Shown piece by piece: positions 34,355 through 43,435 of a stretch of 49,233 nt of DNA. The notes beneath the pieces are model-generated. The model was not told the DNA's origin. It searched no databases and was given only the letters and a program-made list of their open reading frames with translations. The position numbers and the translations under genes were made by a program. This DNA comes from Bacteroidales bacterium (lineage in GTDB: Bacteria > Bacteroidota > Bacteroidia > Bacteroidales > VadinHA17): NCBI GenBank assembly GCA_012517605.1, contig JAAYUS010000080.1, forward strand, positions 1 to 49,233, read 5' to 3'. Numbering within the stretch: position 1 is the first letter of the stretch; each line of letters starts with the position of its first letter.

Positions 34355-35871
34355 AAAAAACAGGAAGAGAAGTTCTTACGGGCAGTGCACTGGCTGCCCT
34401 TGCAGCTTTGCAACCATTGAATTCACAAACCCCGGATAAGCCCAACATAATAATTATCTATGCCGACGACCTCGGTTACGGTGATGTCAGCTGCTATGGC
34501 TCTTCCACTATTAAAACACCCAACATTGACAGACTTGCTGCAAGGGGACTGAGGTTCACAAATGCTCACTGCACGTCTGCCACAAGTACTCCGTCGCGGT
34601 ACTCGCTGCTGACTGGGGAGTATGCATGGAGGCGGCCGGGCACTGGTATATTGCCCGGAGATGCTTCAGCAATAATCCTTCCCGGACGACATACAATGCC
34701 TTCCGTTCTTAAATCTGCAGGATACACGACTGCAATTGTCGGGAAATGGCACCTGGGTCTGGGGCCTCAGGGAGGACCCGACTGGAATGGCACTATCACT
34801 TCCGGTCCGGCCGATATAGGTTTTGACTACAGTTTCTTCATACCCGCAACGGGCGACCGTGTACCCTGTGTCTTTATTGAAAACAGACATGTTGTGGGAC
34901 TTGATCCTGCCGATCCGATAAGGGTGGATTATAATAATAAAACAGGCGACTGGCCAACAGGTCGCGAAAATCCGGAGCTTCTTAAAATGCATCCAAGTCA
35001 CGGTCACGACATGACAATCGTTAACGGGATAAGCAGAATAGGTTATATGACAGGAGGGAAATCAGCCCTCTGGACCGACGAGGATATTGCTGATGTTATT
35101 ACAGGAAAGGCGGTAAGCTTCATTGAAAACAACAAAGACCATCCCTTCTTTCTTTATTTCGCCACTCACGATATTCATGTTCCAAGGGTTCCGCATCCAA
35201 GGTTTGCCGGTAAAAGCGGGATGGGACCACGTGGTGATGCAATACTTGAATTCGACTGGTCGGTAGGTGAAATTGTAAAGACAGTTGAACGCCTGAACCT
35301 GAATGATAATACGCTTATAATAGTCACCAGCGACAATGGACCCGTCGTCGACGATGGTTACAGGGATCAGGCTGTGGAGCTTCTTGGTTCGCATAAACCT
35401 GCAGGACCCCTTCGCGGGGGTAAATACAGCGCCTTTGACGGAGGAACAAGGGTTGTTTTTATTGCGAACTGGAATGGAAAAATAAAAAAAGGAGTCTCTG
35501 ATGCACTTTTCAGCCAGATTGATCTGATGGCATCCTTCTGCAGACTTGCCGGAGCAGATCTTCCGAAAGGTTCTGCACCTGACAGCCGCAACAATCTGAA
35601 TGTTCTTCTGGGAGAATCATCGGCCGGAAGGGACTGGGTGGTTGAACACTCCGCAAATGGAAGGCTGTCAATTATTAAAGGTGACTGGAAATATATTGAA
35701 CCGGGACCAGGAGTTAAAGTAATGGCAAATACAAATACCGAAACAGGTAATGATCCCCTGCCTCAGCTTTACAATCTCAGGACGGATATTGGCGAGAAAA
35801 ACAATGTAGCATCTGAAAACCAGCCTGTTGTTAAAGAATTAACAGATCTGCTGAATAAATTGAAGAAATGA
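34351..35871 (+). CDS. S1-family sulfatase 2, Ser-type
   Basis: This 506-residue protein has an N-terminal export signal, basic then hydrophobic (KKTGREVLTGSALAALAALQPLNSQ). Metal residues are in IYADDLGYGDVSCYG (39-50), the formylglycine motif is S79-T-P-S-R83-x4-TG, and GKWHLGLG, THDIHVPRVPH and TSDNGPVVDDG follow. The HDIHVPRVPH and the large insert after ITSGPADIGFDYSF resemble arylsulfatases of Bacteroidota glycan clusters. It is coupled by ATGA overlaps to both neighbours. All active-site residues seem intact. It probably acts in the periplasm on a different sulfate position from sulfatase 1. Confidence 0.92.
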   Translation: MKKTGREVLTGSALAALAALQPLNSQTPDKPNIIIIYADDLGYGDVSCYGSSTIKTPNIDRLAARGLRFTNAHCTSATSTPSRYSLLTGEYAWRRPGTGILPGDASAIILPGRHTMPSVLKSAGYTTAIVGKWHLGLGPQGGPDWNGTITSGPADIGFDYSFFIPATGDRVPCVFIENRHVVGLDPADPIRVDYNNKTGDWPTGRENPELLKMHPSHGHDMTIVNGISRIGYMTGGKSALWTDEDIADVITGKAVSFIENNKDHPFFLYFATHDIHVPRVPHPRFAGKSGMGPRGDAILEFDWSVGEIVKTVERLNLNDNTLIIVTSDNGPVVDDGYRDQAVELLGSHKPAGPLRGGKYSAFDGGTRVVFIANWNGKIKKGVSDALFSQIDLMASFCRLAGADLPKGSAPDSRNNLNVLLGESSAGRDWVVEHSANGRLSIIKGDWKYIEPGPGVKVMANTNTETGNDPLPQLYNLRTDIGEKNNVASENQPVVKELTDLLNKLKK

Positions 35872-37352
35872 AAATGAATTACTCTTTTCCACTGGTTGGT
35901 CTGGGTCTGGCTTCAGCTGCAACATTGGGCACCTATGCCCAGAAAACAGATTCTTTTATGCAGGTTACACCCAATGTTGTCCTGATCCTCATGGATGACA
36001 TGGGATATGGAGACATTGGCAGGACCGGTGCTGCCGGATACTCTACCCCAAACCTTGACAGGCTCGCAAGTCAGGGAATGCAGTTCACCTGGTTCTATTG
36101 CCCTCAGGCAGTCTCCAGCGCCTCACGTGCCGGTTTGCTTACTGGTTGTTATCCAAACAGGATTGGCATTTCGGGAGCTCTGATGCCCTGGGCGACAAAT
36201 GGTATAAGCAGTGACGAAACTACCATTGCAGAGATCCTTAGATCAAAGGGATATCATACAGGTATCATCGGCAAATGGCATCTGGGTCATCACAGGGAAT
36301 TTCTCCCTCTGCAGCATGGATTTGATGAATACTACGGTATCCCTTATTCAAACGATATGTGGCCTGTAGATTTTGATGGTGTGCCCATTCAGCTGAAAGA
36401 CACAACAAGCAACAAAATGAAGTACCCTGTGCTTCCTCTTGTCGAAGGCAATGAGAAGGTTGGAGAAGTTCGCACGCTAAAGGATCAGGATAAGCTTACC
36501 ACAGATTATACTGAAAGGGCCGTGAAGTTCATTGAATCACACAAAAATGACCGTTTCTTCCTGTACCTTCCTCATTCAATGGTGCACATCCCTCTGGGAG
36601 TATCTGATAAATTCAGGGGCAAGAGTAAGCAGGGCATGTATGGTGACGTGATGATGGAAGTCGACTGGTCGGTCGGCGAGATAATGAAGGCTCTGGAAAG
36701 GAATGGCCTTGATAAAAACACTCTGGTGATCTTTACAAGTGACAATGGCCCATGGCTCAATTTTGGCGACCATGCCGGAACAACCGGAGGACTTCGGGAA
36801 GGTAAGGGAACCAGTTGGGAAGGAGGACAGAGAGTGCCGTGCATAATGCGCTGGCCAGGGGTAATTCCATCAGGTGAAATTTGCAGTCATCCTGCAAGTT
36901 CGATAGATATTTTGCCTACCCTTGCTGAAATAACCGGAGCAAAACTCCCGGAGAATAAGATTGATGGCATAAGTATTCTTCCCTTGCTTCTAGGAAATCA
37001 AAATGCATATCCCCGACATATCTTCTATTACTACTACAGGGAGAACAGTCTTGAAGGAGTGCAAAAAGACTACTGGAAACTGATACTTCCTCATCCTGCA
37101 ATATCCTATACCGGAGTTGCTCCGGGAAATGGTGGCTGGCCCGGGAAAACGAGAAATGTTACGATCGATTCAATCGAACTGTACGACCTCAGGAGGGACC
37201 CCGGAGAAAGATATGATGTTGCCGCAATCTATCCCGAAATTGTAAAGGAACTTGAAGCTATCGCCAATGAGGCCAGAATTGATCTAGGCGATGATATAAC
37301 AAATAATAAGGGTCTTAATCGCAGACCTTCAGGTCAGATAAGCATCAAATAA
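35868..37352 (+). CDS. S1-family sulfatase 3, Ser-type
   Basis: This 494-residue protein has a signal peptide (SFPLVGLGLASAATLGTYAQ). Metal residues lie in LMDDMGYGDIG (42-51). The formylglycine motif S83-S-A-S-R87-x4-TG has Ala in place of the usual Pro, a known tolerated variant, but it makes this member the most divergent of the five. GKWHLGHH, HSMVHIPLG and TSDNGPWLNFGDH are intact and resemble arylsulfatase A-type enzymes. It starts by ATGA overlap with sulfatase 2 and ends 6 nt before sulfatase 4. Substrate unknown. Confidence 0.91.
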   Translation: MKMNYSFPLVGLGLASAATLGTYAQKTDSFMQVTPNVVLILMDDMGYGDIGRTGAAGYSTPNLDRLASQGMQFTWFYCPQAVSSASRAGLLTGCYPNRIGISGALMPWATNGISSDETTIAEILRSKGYHTGIIGKWHLGHHREFLPLQHGFDEYYGIPYSNDMWPVDFDGVPIQLKDTTSNKMKYPVLPLVEGNEKVGEVRTLKDQDKLTTDYTERAVKFIESHKNDRFFLYLPHSMVHIPLGVSDKFRGKSKQGMYGDVMMEVDWSVGEIMKALERNGLDKNTLVIFTSDNGPWLNFGDHAGTTGGLREGKGTSWEGGQRVPCIMRWPGVIPSGEICSHPASSIDILPTLAEITGAKLPENKIDGISILPLLLGNQNAYPRHIFYYYYRENSLEGVQKDYWKLILPHPAISYTGVAPGNGGWPGKTRNVTIDSIELYDLRRDPGERYDVAAIYPEIVKELEAIANEARIDLGDDITNNKGLNRRPSGQISIK

Positions 37353-37358
37353 AATACA

Positions 37359-39035
37359 ATGAAGCATATTAAATCATTCCTCGGTATAGGCGCTGCATCT
37401 CTGCTGGCTGCGAGCGCTGTCGGGCAGCAAACACACAGGCAGCCTAATATTTTGTGGATCTCCACAGAAGACATGAGCCCTCATCTGGGATGTTATGGCG
37501 ATAAGGTAGCTCATACACCGAATATCGACAGACTGGCTTCGCAGGGAATAAGATATACAAATGTATTTACGACAGCTGCGATTAGTGCACCATGCCGTGC
37601 TGGTATAATAACCGGAATGTACCAGACTTCGATAGGATGCATGCATATGCGTACCACTTCATACAGGAGAGGGGTGGACAATCCTGTTGAATTTACTGCA
37701 GTACCACCACATTATGTGAAAGCATTCACAGAATACCTGCGCACAGCCGGGTATTACTGCACCAACAATTCCAAGACTGATTATCAGTTTGCAAAAGATC
37801 CCGTTCCGGAAAGCATCTGGGATGAATGCAGCAGGAATGCACATTATCGCAACAGGCCGGATAAAAGCCAGCCTTTCTTTTCTGTATTTAACTGGGTGGG
37901 CACTCATGAAAGCCAGAACTGGGATATAAGCAATGTGAAAACGGATCCAAAAACTGTAGAAGTTCCTCCGTATTATCCTGACAATGAAATAATAAGAAGG
38001 AATATCTCAAAAATGTACGATAATATTGCAAAGCTCGATTCAGCAGTAGGTGTTTTATTGAATGAGCTTGAAAGGGAAGGGGAGCTCGATAATACGATAA
38101 TATTTTTCTGGGGTGACCATGGTGATGGCCTTCCCAGGGCAAAAAGATGGTTGTACGATTCAGGACTTAATATACCTCTGATCATCCGGTTTCCTGATGG
38201 CAGGAATGCAGGAACCGTAAATGATCAGCTCATAAGCTCGATCGATTTCGGACCTACTGTCCTTTCACTTGCCGGAGTGCCGGTCCCTTCGCATTTGCAG
38301 GGAAGGCCATTCCTCGGGAATCAGTCTTCTTCTCCACGGGATGCCGTGTTTGCAGCCCGCGATCGTGTTGATGAATCTTACGATATGATCCGTTCAGTGC
38401 GGACAAGGGATTTTCTGTACATCAGGAATTTCTATCCGAACGAACCCTTCCCCATCTGGGTCCCTTACCTGAGTAATATGCCGATTTATAAAGAAATGCT
38501 TCGCCTGGATGCCGAAAATAAACTTGCAGGCCCGCAGAAAAGCTGGATGGCATATAAGCGTCCCCCTGAAGAACTTTATGATGTAAAAGCTGACCCATTT
38601 CAGATAAGCAATCTGGCTGATAATCCTGAATATAAGACTGTAATGGATGACTTAAGAAAACTCCAGGAAAGATGGACCCTTGAAACGGGTGATATGGGTC
38701 ATATGAATGAACCAGAAATGATTGAACAGATGTGGCCGGGGATGAAACAGCCGGTTACTGATATTCCCTATTTCATTGTGAACTCTCCGGAAGACAGAGC
38801 TTCAAAGAATTACAGGACAGGCGGTACCTTTTCTTCACCAATGACTCTTGGATTCTACTGTCCTACACATGGCTCCTCAATTGTTTACACTTTCGAGGAG
38901 AAGGAAAATCCGCGGTGGTTGCTTTATTCCGGTCCGCTTCATCTGAAAAGCGGAATTTACAATATCAGGGTCAAGGCAGTAAGATATGGCTACAAGGACA
39001 GCAATGAACTTAAAGCAGCTTTTACAATAAACTAA
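37359..39035 (+). CDS. S1-family sulfatase 4, Ser-type, heparan N-sulfatase-like
   Basis: This 558-residue protein has a signal peptide (SFLGIGAASLLAASAVGQ). The metal motif is the variant WISTEDMSPHLGCYG (TED rather than DD). The formylglycine motif is S76-A-P-C-R80-x4-TG and the metal ligands include WGDHGDGLPRAKRW. The TED, the HLGCYGD and the GDHGDGLPRAKR features are those of the sulfamidase/heparan N-sulfatase branch, although bacterial members act on several sugars. An extra C-terminal beta domain of about 110 residues follows RKLQERWTLETGD. It lies 6 nt after sulfatase 3 and 28 nt before sulfatase 5. Confidence 0.9.
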   Translation: MKHIKSFLGIGAASLLAASAVGQQTHRQPNILWISTEDMSPHLGCYGDKVAHTPNIDRLASQGIRYTNVFTTAAISAPCRAGIITGMYQTSIGCMHMRTTSYRRGVDNPVEFTAVPPHYVKAFTEYLRTAGYYCTNNSKTDYQFAKDPVPESIWDECSRNAHYRNRPDKSQPFFSVFNWVGTHESQNWDISNVKTDPKTVEVPPYYPDNEIIRRNISKMYDNIAKLDSAVGVLLNELEREGELDNTIIFFWGDHGDGLPRAKRWLYDSGLNIPLIIRFPDGRNAGTVNDQLISSIDFGPTVLSLAGVPVPSHLQGRPFLGNQSSSPRDAVFAARDRVDESYDMIRSVRTRDFLYIRNFYPNEPFPIWVPYLSNMPIYKEMLRLDAENKLAGPQKSWMAYKRPPEELYDVKADPFQISNLADNPEYKTVMDDLRKLQERWTLETGDMGHMNEPEMIEQMWPGMKQPVTDIPYFIVNSPEDRASKNYRTGGTFSSPMTLGFYCPTHGSSIVYTFEEKENPRWLLYSGPLHLKSGIYNIRVKAVRYGYKDSNELKAAFTIN

Positions 39036-39063
39036 TCTTCACAACCTAATATAAACCGTAATT

Positions 39064-40632
39064 ATGCATCTGAATCTAAGATTCCCGGCATTGCTGGGTG
39101 CAGCAGCAGCGATAAGTCAGGCTGCATTATCACAGGAGGCCGGCCAGCAAAGGCCGAATATTATTTACATAATGTCCGACGACCATGCATACCAGGCAAT
39201 AAGCGCATACGGTGGTCCGCTTAAAGATCTGGCCTCAACACCGAATATCGACAGGATCGGAAAGGAAGGTATCAGGTTTGACAGATGCCTTGTTACAAAT
39301 TCAATTTCCGGACCTTGCAGAGCCGTTATCCTGACAGGAAAGTACAGTCATCTAAACGGATTTTTGAATAATGAAGGCCAGAAACCTTTTGACGGATCCC
39401 AGCAGACTTTTCCAAAACTACTCCAAAAAGCTGGTTATCAGACGGCTATGATAGGGAAGTGGCATCTTATGTCAGATCCCACAGGTTTTGATCATTGGGA
39501 AGTGCTTCCCGGTCAGGGTAGTTATTATAATCCTGAATTCATCACGAGTGAAGGAAGGCATACCGAAAAAGGATATGTTACGGAGCTGATCACGGAAAAA
39601 AGTCTCAAATGGCTCGATGAAGCCCGGAAAACAGGAAAGCCTTTTATGCTCATGATGCATCACAAGGCGCCCCACAGGGAATGGCAGCCAGGTCCCAATG
39701 AACTGACTCTTTACAAAAATGTCAAATTCCCTGAAACTGAAACGCTTTTTGATGATTACTCAAACAGGGGTACCGCTGAAAAGACACAGGATATGACGAT
39801 TTCAAAGACGATGAGGATAGAGGAGGATTTAAAGCTCTACAAGGACAAATCAAAAATGAAATCAACCGGACTGACAAGAATGGATTCCCTGCAGATGGCA
39901 AACTGGAATGCCGTCTATGATCCGATTATCAAGGAATTCTATTCACTCAATCTTACCGGTCTTGATCTTGTCCGTTACAAGTACCAGCGCTATCTTCAGG
40001 ATTATCTTGCCTGCATTGCTGCCGTCGATAAAAGTGTGGGAGAGGTGCTCGACTATCTTAGAGAATCGGGACTTGATAAGAATACAGTTGTCATTTATGC
40101 TTCAGACCAGGGATTTTATCTTGGAGAACACGGATGGTTTGATAAGCGCTGGATGTTTGAACAGTCATACAGAACTCCTCTGCTTATAAGCTGGCCCGGT
40201 GTTACTAAACCAGGTTCTGTAAACAGCGACATGGTTTCGAACATTGACCTTCCGGAGACATTCCTTGAGATTGCAGGCGTTAAAGTGCCGGATGATATGC
40301 AGGGAAGAAGCATGGTCCCGATCCTGAAAGGCAAAACTCCTTCAGACTGGAGAAAAGAACATTACTATCACTACTATGAATATCCGGGTTCACATATGGT
40401 AAAGCGTCATTACGGAATGAGCACCGAAAGGTACAAGCTTATCCATTATTATTATGACATAGATGAATGGGAGCTTTATGATATTAAAGCAGATCCGCAG
40501 GAAATGAAAAATGTCTACAACGATCCTGAATATGCTTCCATAAGGAAATACCTACACAAGAGACTTGCAAAACTAATGAAAAAATATGGTGACAGTGAAC
40601 AACTTGCAAAGAGCTTTCTGCCTGAGAATTAG
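39064..40632 (+). CDS. S1-family sulfatase 5, Ser-type
   Basis: This 522-residue protein has a signal peptide ([18 protein letters not shown]). The metal residues are in [15 protein letters not shown] (37-50), the formylglycine motif is S82-G-P-C-R86-x4-TG, and [17 protein letters not shown] and [22 protein letters not shown] are present. The last motifs are shared with N-acetylglucosamine-6-sulfatase and iduronate/choline sulfatase-like members, so a 6-O-sulfatase is a reasonable guess. It is the last sulfatase of the run; the next gene begins inside its 3' end (47-nt overlap). Confidence 0.91.
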   Translation: MHLNLRFPALLGAAAAISQAALSQEAGQQRPNIIYIMSDDHAYQAISAYGGPLKDLASTPNIDRIGKEGIRFDRCLVTNSISGPCRAVILTGKYSHLNGFLNNEGQKPFDGSQQTFPKLLQKAGYQTAMIGKWHLMSDPTGFDHWEVLPGQGSYYNPEFITSEGRHTEKGYVTELITEKSLKWLDEARKTGKPFMLMMHHKAPHREWQPGPNELTLYKNVKFPETETLFDDYSNRGTAEKTQDMTISKTMRIEEDLKLYKDKSKMKSTGLTRMDSLQMANWNAVYDPIIKEFYSLNLTGLDLVRYKYQRYLQDYLACIAAVDKSVGEVLDYLRESGLDKNTVVIYASDQGFYLGEHGWFDKRWMFEQSYRTPLLISWPGVTKPGSVNSDMVSNIDLPETFLEIAGVKVPDDMQGRSMVPILKGKTPSDWRKEHYYHYYEYPGSHMVKRHYGMSTERYKLIHYYYDIDEWELYDIKADPQEMKNVYNDPEYASIRKYLHKRLAKLMKKYGDSEQLAKSFLPEN

Positions 40633-41920
40633 TGTCATCCTTGTTGTTTTCGGCCTGGCCGTTGCCTGCAGGGATAACAGCAGGGTAAAAAACCCGGGGT
40701 TCCGTCTGATTCCGGCGGAAAAAATAAGATTCAATTCATTCGTCGACTGCAACATGGCAGAGGCCTGGATTGGTGATACTTTCAGAATATTTCCGGGGAA
40801 ATATGGTGAAGATCCTTTGTGGGGAGATGCAAATGACCTTAAATTCACAAATGGGAAAAACGCTCCTGATGCATTTGACAATGATTCATCAGAGTTTTTC
40901 ACCCCGGTAATGCCTGAGAATGTACCTCCAGGGCAGGATGGCCTGCATGGAGCTGTCTGGTTTGAGACTATTTATCAGGATAAAAGGGATGTGACAGGAA
41001 GAACCCTGTATGCCATTTATCACAATGAAAATTACCCTGCCACACTGCCTTATAATTCTGTAACAGGCGAGGGATACCGGAACATCAACTGGCCGCAGGG
41101 CCTTCTTGGGCCCGAATCTCCAGCTGCCGTATGCAGAATAGGCATAATGAAGTCGGCTGACGGCGGCATGAGCTGGGAAAACAAGGGAATTTTTATTGAG
41201 GATCTCAATCCCCGTATGATCCTCAAACCTCACAACACCTCAAATACCTTTGCAGGCGGCGTAGGAGACCCGTCTGCCGTGGCAAGCGGTGATTACCTTT
41301 ATCTATTCTATGGTGAATACGGATATCCGGGCATTTATGAAGAGAATACATATTCAAGGAAAGAGGAATGGCTCGGGCAGTGTATAAGCGTTGCCAGGAT
41401 AGCCCTGAATGATCTGGATGACCCTCAGGGAAAGGCTTTTAGATGGGATGGAAATGACTTTACAGTCAAGTATAATGGCATTGGGAAACCTGTTGCGTCT
41501 CTTCAGATCCCCATGGAAGAGGGTGGAGGACCGGCTTCATCACCCGGCGGCGGTTTCCACTGGGGGCCCTCGGTTAGCTGGAATACATATCTTAATTGCT
41601 GGGTTATGCTGATGGGACATGTGACAGGGCCTTCATGGAAAGGAAGCAAAGTGTTCATTTCCTTCAATAGGAATAAGGACTTCAGCAAACCGCAAAACAG
41701 CCAGGAATGGACAAAGCCGCAGCTTCTGCTGGATATGCCCGGACACACCCTCTGGTATCCTTCACTGCAACCCATGGATACTCCTGAAGATATTGCAGAA
41801 AGGACAACCTGCCTCAGACTGGGGAGGAAAGCCCGACTTTTTGTAAAACGCCTCAGTCCTTCAGGAGATGAATACGCCTCAGAGCATATAATCGAATTTG
41901 AAAAAGGATCACCCGATTAA
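40586..41920 (+). CDS. GH43/GH32-like beta-propeller lipoprotein, function unknown
   Basis: This 444-residue protein has a hydrophobic N-terminus ending GLAVAC (probable lipoprotein Cys28, imperfect lipobox). Beta-rich segments follow that resemble five-bladed glycosidase propellers: [71 protein letters not shown]. Acidic residues at blade inner edges would be the expected catalytic or binding sites, but I cannot assign them. The ATG at 40586 overlaps sulfatase 5 by 47 nt; starts up to 40604 (TTG) are possible. Its stop overlaps the convergent anSME stop. Probably the glycosidase or binding component of the sulfatase operon. Confidence 0.72.
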   Translation: MVTVNNLQRAFCLRISVILVVFGLAVACRDNSRVKNPGFRLIPAEKIRFNSFVDCNMAEAWIGDTFRIFPGKYGEDPLWGDANDLKFTNGKNAPDAFDNDSSEFFTPVMPENVPPGQDGLHGAVWFETIYQDKRDVTGRTLYAIYHNENYPATLPYNSVTGEGYRNINWPQGLLGPESPAAVCRIGIMKSADGGMSWENKGIFIEDLNPRMILKPHNTSNTFAGGVGDPSAVASGDYLYLFYGEYGYPGIYEENTYSRKEEWLGQCISVARIALNDLDDPQGKAFRWDGNDFTVKYNGIGKPVASLQIPMEEGGGPASSPGGGFHWGPSVSWNTYLNCWVMLMGHVTGPSWKGSKVFISFNRNKDFSKPQNSQEWTKPQLLLDMPGHTLWYPSLQPMDTPEDIAERTTCLRLGRKARLFVKRLSPSGDEYASEHIIEFEKGSPD

Positions 41921-43275
41921 AGAGTATATGGGAACCTGCCCATGCAGCAGTTTTTGAATTTCTTGCCGCTACCACAGGGGCAGGGATCATTTCTCTCAGG
42001 CATAACAGGCTTTTTAACCTGGTTTTCACGATTGCGGATCCATGCCATCACATTGGCAGGAGGACGCTTGTTCTTCAGTTCCTTCGCCATGAAATCCATA
42101 TATGGCTCTGCATGTTCAAAGAACATTTTGTAAGCCGTGCACAGATAATTAAGGCCATTTGAACCATCAGGAGTCTTTATAAACCTGTGCTTGGGGCATT
42201 CTCCATGGCATGCATAACGAACGTTGCATTGCAGGCAGTAGCGCGGCAATGAATTCCTCTTGGCAATTCCGAAATCAAACTGCTTCTGCGACCTGGCCAG
42301 GTCGATAAGAGGAGTCGCATTAATATTTCCGAGATAATACTCCGGATATACGAAGTGATCGCAGGAAAACACATCGCCGTTATGTTCCATTGCCAAGGCA
42401 TCACCGCATGTGTCATTGAAAACGCACAGCCCCGGGTTTTCCCCAACATAATTTGCAAGAGTGGCATCAAAAATCTGGACAAAATACCTTGCTACATCAT
42501 TTCTCACCCACTCATCAAATATAGTTACAAGGAATTTCCCGTATTCCTCCGGTTTTACCGACCATCCGGTGACCTGCGGATTATCAGATAGTCCCGGAGC
42601 CAAAAGCTGAAGCTTATGCTGATCTCTCTGGTCATCAATTATTTCAACGACAGGCAGGAACTGCATAAAACCGCTTCCAATCTTTTTAAGAAACCTGTAG
42701 GTTTCAGATGCATAGGCAGCATTGTAATCATTTACAACACTGAGGGTGTTGAACTCTACTTTATGACGGTGAAGAAGTTCAATTCCCTTCATCACCTTAC
42801 GGAAGGTGCCTTTTCCTGAAAATGTCCTCCTGTAATGATCATGATTATGTTCTTCACCATCAATTGAGATACCTACAAGTATATTATTGTCTGCAAAGAA
42901 CTTACACCAGTCATCACTGAGTCTTGTGCCATTCGTCTGAAAAGCATTTTCAATCTTTTTTCCTCCTCCGTATTTTTTCTGAAGTTCGAGAGCTTTCCTG
43001 TAAAAGTCGAGACCCATAAGGGTTGGCTCGCCGCCCTGCCAGGTGAAAGTGACGACAGGGACCTGATGTGCCTCGATGAATTGCCTTGTAAATTCTTCAA
43101 GAAGCTCCGGAGTCATCCTCATCTCATTCTGAGAACCGAAAAGCTTTTTCTTTTCAAGATAATAACAGTAAGTACAATTCAGATTGCATGAAGGGCCTGC
43201 CGGCTTCAGCATTACCTGAAATGCGTTGGGCCGCTTGAGCTTAAGTGCATCAGTGAATAAAAGGGTCGACTTCAT
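41917..43275 (-). CDS. Anaerobic sulfatase-maturating enzyme (radical SAM, SPASM)
   Basis: This 452-residue protein has the radical SAM motif C30-x3-C34-x2-C37 in MLKPAGPSCNLNCTYCYYLEKKK, which is diagnostic for anSME. The Gly-rich FTWQGGEPTLMGLDF and the SPASM cysteines CGDALAMEHNGDVFSCDHFVYP and CLQCNVRYACHGECP follow. A C-terminal SEC-C zinc motif (NDPCPCGSGKKFKNCC) is an extra not found in all members. It converts the active-site Ser or Cys of sulfatases to formylglycine without oxygen. ATG 43275 is chosen; a TTG 33 nt upstream would only add a hydrophobic stretch. It is convergent with the five Ser-type sulfatases, clearly their maturase. It lies 160 nt downstream of the 546-aa gene on the same strand. 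Confidence 0.94.
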   Translation of the reverse strand: MKSTLLFTDALKLKRPNAFQVMLKPAGPSCNLNCTYCYYLEKKKLFGSQNEMRMTPELLEEFTRQFIEAHQVPVVTFTWQGGEPTLMGLDFYRKALELQKKYGGGKKIENAFQTNGTRLSDDWCKFFADNNILVGISIDGEEHNHDHYRRTFSGKGTFRKVMKGIELLHRHKVEFNTLSVVNDYNAAYASETYRFLKKIGSGFMQFLPVVEIIDDQRDQHKLQLLAPGLSDNPQVTGWSVKPEEYGKFLVTIFDEWVRNDVARYFVQIFDATLANYVGENPGLCVFNDTCGDALAMEHNGDVFSCDHFVYPEYYLGNINATPLIDLARSQKQFDFGIAKRNSLPRYCLQCNVRYACHGECPKHRFIKTPDGSNGLNYLCTAYKMFFEHAEPYMDFMAKELKNKRPPANVMAWIRNRENQVKKPVMPERNDPCPCGSGKKFKNCCMGRFPYTL

Positions 43276-43435
43276 CAGAAAGAGTAACAGAATAATGCAA
43301 TTATACAAATAATTACCAAGTCATGAAGTAAAATGTTATCAGTTGCACCAGGGATAGACTTTCGTACTCAGATTTATATGACTTATATTAATTTAAGTTG
43401 TAAATTATTGCAGAAAATGAGTCGCTGATTAATAA

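Noticed and set aside
42177-42482. Alternative frames inside the anSME gene
   Set aside because: The anSME frame has intact radical SAM, SPASM and SEC-C motifs; the others have none.
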